NCBI GenBank assembly: GCA_014061035.1
Contig: JACGMN010000035.1
Span: 1 to 8,010, forward strand
DNA from: Candidatus Methanophagales archaeon
GTDB taxonomy: Archaea; Halobacteriota; Syntropharchaeia; Alkanophagales; Methanospirareceae
DNA: 8,010 bases
Direction: 5' to 3'
A program made the translations under genes and the position numbers. The stretch's first letter is position 1, and each line of letters begins with the position of its first letter. The notes under the pieces are model-generated. The model was not told where the DNA came from. It searched no databases and saw only the letters and a list, made by a program, of their open reading frames with translations. This document shows positions 5,552 through 8,010 of the stretch, piece by piece.

Positions 5552-6820
5552 AAAGAATTCTTTCTCCTCGATTAACTTCTTCAATTTTTCCGTAAGCTGA
5601 TTCGCCTTCTTCCTATTTGACTGTCGCAATGTTATAGGTATAGAGATCGAGACAGGGCGCGCGATAGAGATAGGATCAGACGCCTCAGATATCTCGATCT
5701 CGATCTTACCGCAATTACCGGTGAACGCATCAGCGGGGCATAGAGGTACACAGGTGCAGCAATTGAAACATCTGTCCTCATCAATTCCTCTTAAACTGGA
5801 GAACGCCTTCGTAGGACAGTATCTCTCAACATTGCAGACTTCGTGATGAGTGCATTTCTCAGCATCAAAATATATCTCGCGATCGGTCTCATGCCAGACT
5901 TTAGCATAATTGCTCGTTGTAAATGGTACTCTCTTAGAAACATCCGCGATCGGCATCTTCACGTCTCCATCTAAAATTTTAAGGCCTGCGAGGATACCTT
6001 CATCAATCACGGGTATAGGAACCGCTATAGAAGTTATACATTCAGGACCTTTAGAAGTAATAAAACCGCCCATGAACTCGCCATCCATCTCGTACATATC
6101 AGCAAATACAGATAAATTCGGTTTTTCCGTGCTGCTTCTTGTCCCTTCCCCCATTACATATCCTATCGCGCCGTTGACTAATATCCGGGTTCCAACACCA
6201 ATTGTTCGCAACTGTGGATCATTCTCCAGGGGATTGATCGCTCCACAACCACTCACTGAGACTTCTTTATAAGGCCCTTTTAATTTTGTTACTGAGAAGA
6301 TAGTTTCTATTTCGCCTTCTTTTGTATTAACAAAACCCATATAATTTTTAAATGTGCTACGAGTGGTAATTATACGCGCAAATTCAATATCATCCTTTCT
6401 TACACTTCTTTCAATTATTCTATTATCATTTGTTTTTACTCGAACTTCTATCTCTTTACCTTCTACTATCTCACGGAATAGATTCCCGCCTCCGTATTCC
6501 CTGTTAGTCGCAGCATGTGTGGTTCCATAGACGATTACATCTACAATACCCAATCTTTCATTTGGACATGGGCCCGGGTAGGCTGGGACACCGTTTAACC
6601 AAACCCACTCCGCTCTCTCAAACTCATCCCGTTCTGCTACTGGTATGGATAAAATGGCTGCCGTACCAGACATTATAGCGCATGTTGCGGTTGTCACGAC
6701 GTCTACACTCTCAGATGTAACAGTTTCTCCATCTCTTATCATCTGCTTAAATTCTTCAGCGGTAAGGACAACGGCTTCTCTTCTGCTTATCTTCTCATTT
6801 ATCTCTTCTAAGCTCTTCAT
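5519..6820 (-). CDS. DUF39-ferredoxin protein, probable methanogenesis marker 16 metalloprotein
   Basis: From the ATG at 6820 the product has 433 residues. Residues 1 to about 310 are a DUF39 (COG1900) domain, including VVTTATCAIMSG (Cys47), YPGPCPNE, YGTTHAATNREYGGGNLF, SVSGCGAINPLENDPQLRT (Cys192) and GTRILVNGAIGYVMGEGT. Residues 318-370 are a ferredoxin-like domain with Cys323, 329, 335 and Cys351, 354, 357, 361. The tail TLRQSNRKKANQLTEKLKKL is helical. A DUF39 domain directly fused to a ferredoxin, without CBS domains, matches marker 16, whose exact role is unknown. The related Methanosarcina DUF39-CBS protein works with a separate ferredoxin in making homocysteine from aspartate semialdehyde, so sulfur transfer is a reasonable inference. 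An in-frame TTG at 6832 would add four residues. The gene follows the Fe-S gene by 16 bases and overlaps the dehydrogenase tail. Confidence 0.85.
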   Translation of the reverse strand: MKSLEEINEKISRREAVVLTAEEFKQMIRDGETVTSESVDVVTTATCAIMSGTAAILSIPVAERDEFERAEWVWLNGVPAYPGPCPNERLGIVDVIVYGTTHAATNREYGGGNLFREIVEGKEIEVRVKTNDNRIIERSVRKDDIEFARIITTRSTFKNYMGFVNTKEGEIETIFSVTKLKGPYKEVSVSGCGAINPLENDPQLRTIGVGTRILVNGAIGYVMGEGTRSSTEKPNLSVFADMYEMDGEFMGGFITSKGPECITSIAVPIPVIDEGILAGLKILDGDVKMPIADVSKRVPFTTSNYAKVWHETDREIYFDAEKCTHHEVCNVERYCPTKAFSSLRGIDEDRCFNCCTCVPLCPADAFTGNCGKIEIEISEASDPISIARPVSISIPITLRQSNRKKANQLTEKLKKLIEEKEFFLTSPHSPEDC

Positions 6821-6836
6821 CTCAACTAACAACTAA

Positions 6837-7487
6837 CTAAACGCCGATTATTATATCCTCCAATCGCACATAGACCCCGTCCTTCGTCTTGATTATGAAA
6901 TTCACCAGACCGGTATGTCCAAGGTTCATCATACAGTATCCGGGCAAGAATCGCTGTCGATGCCCAAATACCGGCTCTCTCTTCGCTACTTTTGCTACCC
7001 CCTCGAAACCGACCACGTTGTAGGGTCCGATCTCCTTAAAATCCTTATCTCTCGAATATTGCGGTCCAACTATCCAGACTGTTATGACAGCAAATTTATC
7101 TGCATCTATCACCTCCATCACGTGCTCCACCGGACATCCCTGGCCCATCGGTCTTCCAACGATGATGTCCCCTTTTTTAATATCCAACTCTCCCATGAGC
7201 ATCGGATTGAATGGCAATATCATCTCCCTGCAGGACTTCTCATCCTGGAATGGAATCAGGATAAAATCATAATCATTTCCGATGATATCTTTCGTAGCAT
7301 ACTCCACGCACTGGCGCTGTATTTCTATTCTTTCCGGTTCATGATCGTCATCTAAATAGATGCACCTGTTAAGCAGACCGACATCCTTTTCTGCCTCTTC
7401 TGCAAATAGATCGCAGGATTCAAAGCCGCATATTCCACAGTTCTTAGCCTCATTCTGTAACCTTTTCAGGATTTCATCCCTCTTCAT
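6837..7487 (-). CDS. Small iron-sulfur protein with a CxxCxxxxC motif, operon partner
   Basis: I do not recognise a named family. The product of 216 residues (from the ATG at 7487) begins with a four-cysteine motif C17-x2-C20-x4-C25-x16-C42 (NCGICGFESC...NRC), like the [4Fe-4S] FeS domain of RnfB- and CdhE-type proteins. Further cysteines lie at 60, 86, 118 (RPMGQGCPVEH) and 185. The rest is a soluble, mixed alpha/beta sequence with no membrane segment. Upstream ATGs at 7496 and 7493 are in frame. The one at 7496 overlaps the GTPase stop as ATGA, but the GGTGA at 7497-7501 is 9 bases from 7487, so I favour that start. It sits between the GTPase and the DUF39-ferredoxin gene and is likely co-translated with both. 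Electron transfer or metal-cluster handling for the neighbouring proteins is an inference. Confidence 0.82.
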   Translation of the reverse strand: MKRDEILKRLQNEAKNCGICGFESCDLFAEEAEKDVGLLNRCIYLDDDHEPERIEIQRQCVEYATKDIIGNDYDFILIPFQDEKSCREMILPFNPMLMGELDIKKGDIIVGRPMGQGCPVEHVMEVIDADKFAVITVWIVGPQYSRDKDFKEIGPYNVVGFEGVAKVAKREPVFGHRQRFLPGYCMMNLGHTGLVNFIIKTKDGVYVRLEDIIIGV

Positions 7488-7492
7488 CTTCA

Positions 7493-8010
7493 TCATTCAC
7501 CACGATAGAATAAATCACCATCCAACGCTCTCAATATTCCAAAGTGCTTCTCCCATCCGATCTCTTTCTTACCAATGCATATCGTGCAAACCCCGAGCGG
7601 TGGCACACCTTTCAATCTAAGCTCCCCTTCAATTTCCGGGCATTTTCCTATACTTCTCACGAGAGGGTCGATGCCGATTCCATGGAGTGCATTTGCCTCA
7701 AGGACGCGTACATTTGGTGCAACTTCGTTTATTCCCGCTCTAAATACCTCTCTCTCCGCCTGCGAGACGAGGTCTATCTTTGTTACGACCGCAGTATCTG
7801 CAAGTGAGAGTATCGGTCCAAGCTTTAATGGCAACTGCATGCCGCTTGTAACCTCCAGGACGACAACACCAAGTCCACCCTCTATGTAGGGTGCGCACCT
7901 CAGGCAGAGCCCGGCAGATTCAACCAAAAAAACGTTCGCACCCGTGCTTTCAGCCCAGTCTATAGCATCGCCGAGAATCAGCACATTTACATGATCCGGG
8001 CATAAATCCC
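7493..8010 (-). CDS. HypB/CobW/UreG-like GTPase, C-terminal part (5' end beyond the right edge)
   Basis: The frame stays open to the window edge, giving 171 visible residues starting DLCPDHVNV; an internal GTG at 7984 is not the real start. The P-loop must lie outside. Visible landmarks (numbered from the edge) are a switch-II-like VESAGLCLRCAP (29-40), where the usual DxxG is ESAG. There is also VLEVTSG, the guanine-specificity motif TKID (76-79, usually NKxD) followed by LVSQAEREVF, and a C-terminal CTIC (141-144) with GWEKHFG. The fold and motifs resemble the G3E family, whose members insert nickel, cobalamin or other metals into enzymes. Cys35/Cys38 and Cys141/Cys144 are possible metal ligands. 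Its TGA stop overlaps the ATG of the Fe-S gene at 7496 and is followed by the DUF39-ferredoxin gene, so it heads or lies early in this operon. The client is unknown. Confidence 0.82.
   Translation of the reverse strand, partial: DLCPDHVNVLILGDAIDWAESTGANVFLVESAGLCLRCAPYIEGGLGVVVLEVTSGMQLPLKLGPILSLADTAVVTKIDLVSQAEREVFRAGINEVAPNVRVLEANALHGIGIDPLVRSIGKCPEIEGELRLKGVPPLGVCTICIGKKEIGWEKHFGILRALDGDLFYRGE
7497..7501 (-). promoter_or_regulatory. Ribosome-binding site choosing the Fe-S protein start
   Basis: GGTGA on the minus strand at the very end of the GTPase gene. It is 0 bases from the ATG at 7496, 3 from 7493 and 9 from 7487. The last spacing matches that of the coiled-coil gene, which favours 7487. 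Confidence 0.45.

Noticed and set aside
5910..6272. Plus-strand frames opposite the right-hand operon (also 6915-7355 and 7360-7889)
   Set aside because: The minus frames carry family motifs and tight operon spacing; the plus frames do not.
5519..6820. Direct assignment as the homocysteine-forming sulfurtransferase
   Set aside because: That Methanosarcina protein is DUF39-CBS with a separate ferredoxin. Here the ferredoxin is fused and CBS domains are absent, which fits marker 16 better; shared chemistry remains possible.

Overview
The window reads as the genome of a euryarchaeon in or close to the methanogen / anaerobic methanotroph lineages. It has an archaeal-type replication factor C small subunit. 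It has archaeal promoter boxes (the same decamer CTTTATATAC ahead of two genes) and GGTGA ribosome-binding sites. It also has a DUF39-ferredoxin protein that I read as methanogenesis marker 16, a family reported essentially only from methanogens and their relatives. DNA gyrase A fits Euryarchaeota, which acquired gyrase from bacteria. I cannot fix the genus; an ANME-like or methanogen-related organism is an inference.

Layout. 1-1887 (-): the first 629 codons of DNA gyrase subunit A, running off the left edge. 1888-2068: a spacer with degenerate heptamer repeats that form a 19-bp inverted repeat, plus the gyrA promoter. 2069-2713 (-): a MarC-family membrane protein with an odd Gly/Ala/Val low-complexity linker. 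2785-3768 (+): RFC small subunit, divergent from marC. 3804-4292 (-): a coiled-coil protein made of internal repeats. 4293-4384: a divergent promoter region in which one TATA palindrome may serve both sides. It is followed by a 16-bp tandem duplication at the start codon of the next gene. 4385-5551 (+): iron-dependent alcohol dehydrogenase, whose 3' end overlaps the convergent gene by 33 bases. 5519-8010 (-): a tightly packed operon, read right to left. It encodes a HypB/CobW/UreG-like GTPase (5' end outside the window), a small Fe-S protein, and the DUF39-ferredoxin protein.

How the genes fit together. The right-hand operon is the most interesting part. A metallochaperone-type GTPase, a protein with a C-x2-C-x4-C-x16-C iron-sulfur motif and a dicluster-ferredoxin DUF39 protein are translationally or closely coupled. 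This looks like a module for maturing or assembling a metal- or sulfur-containing component linked to methane metabolism. The exact target is not known to me. The left part holds DNA-maintenance functions (gyrase, clamp loader) with unrelated neighbours.
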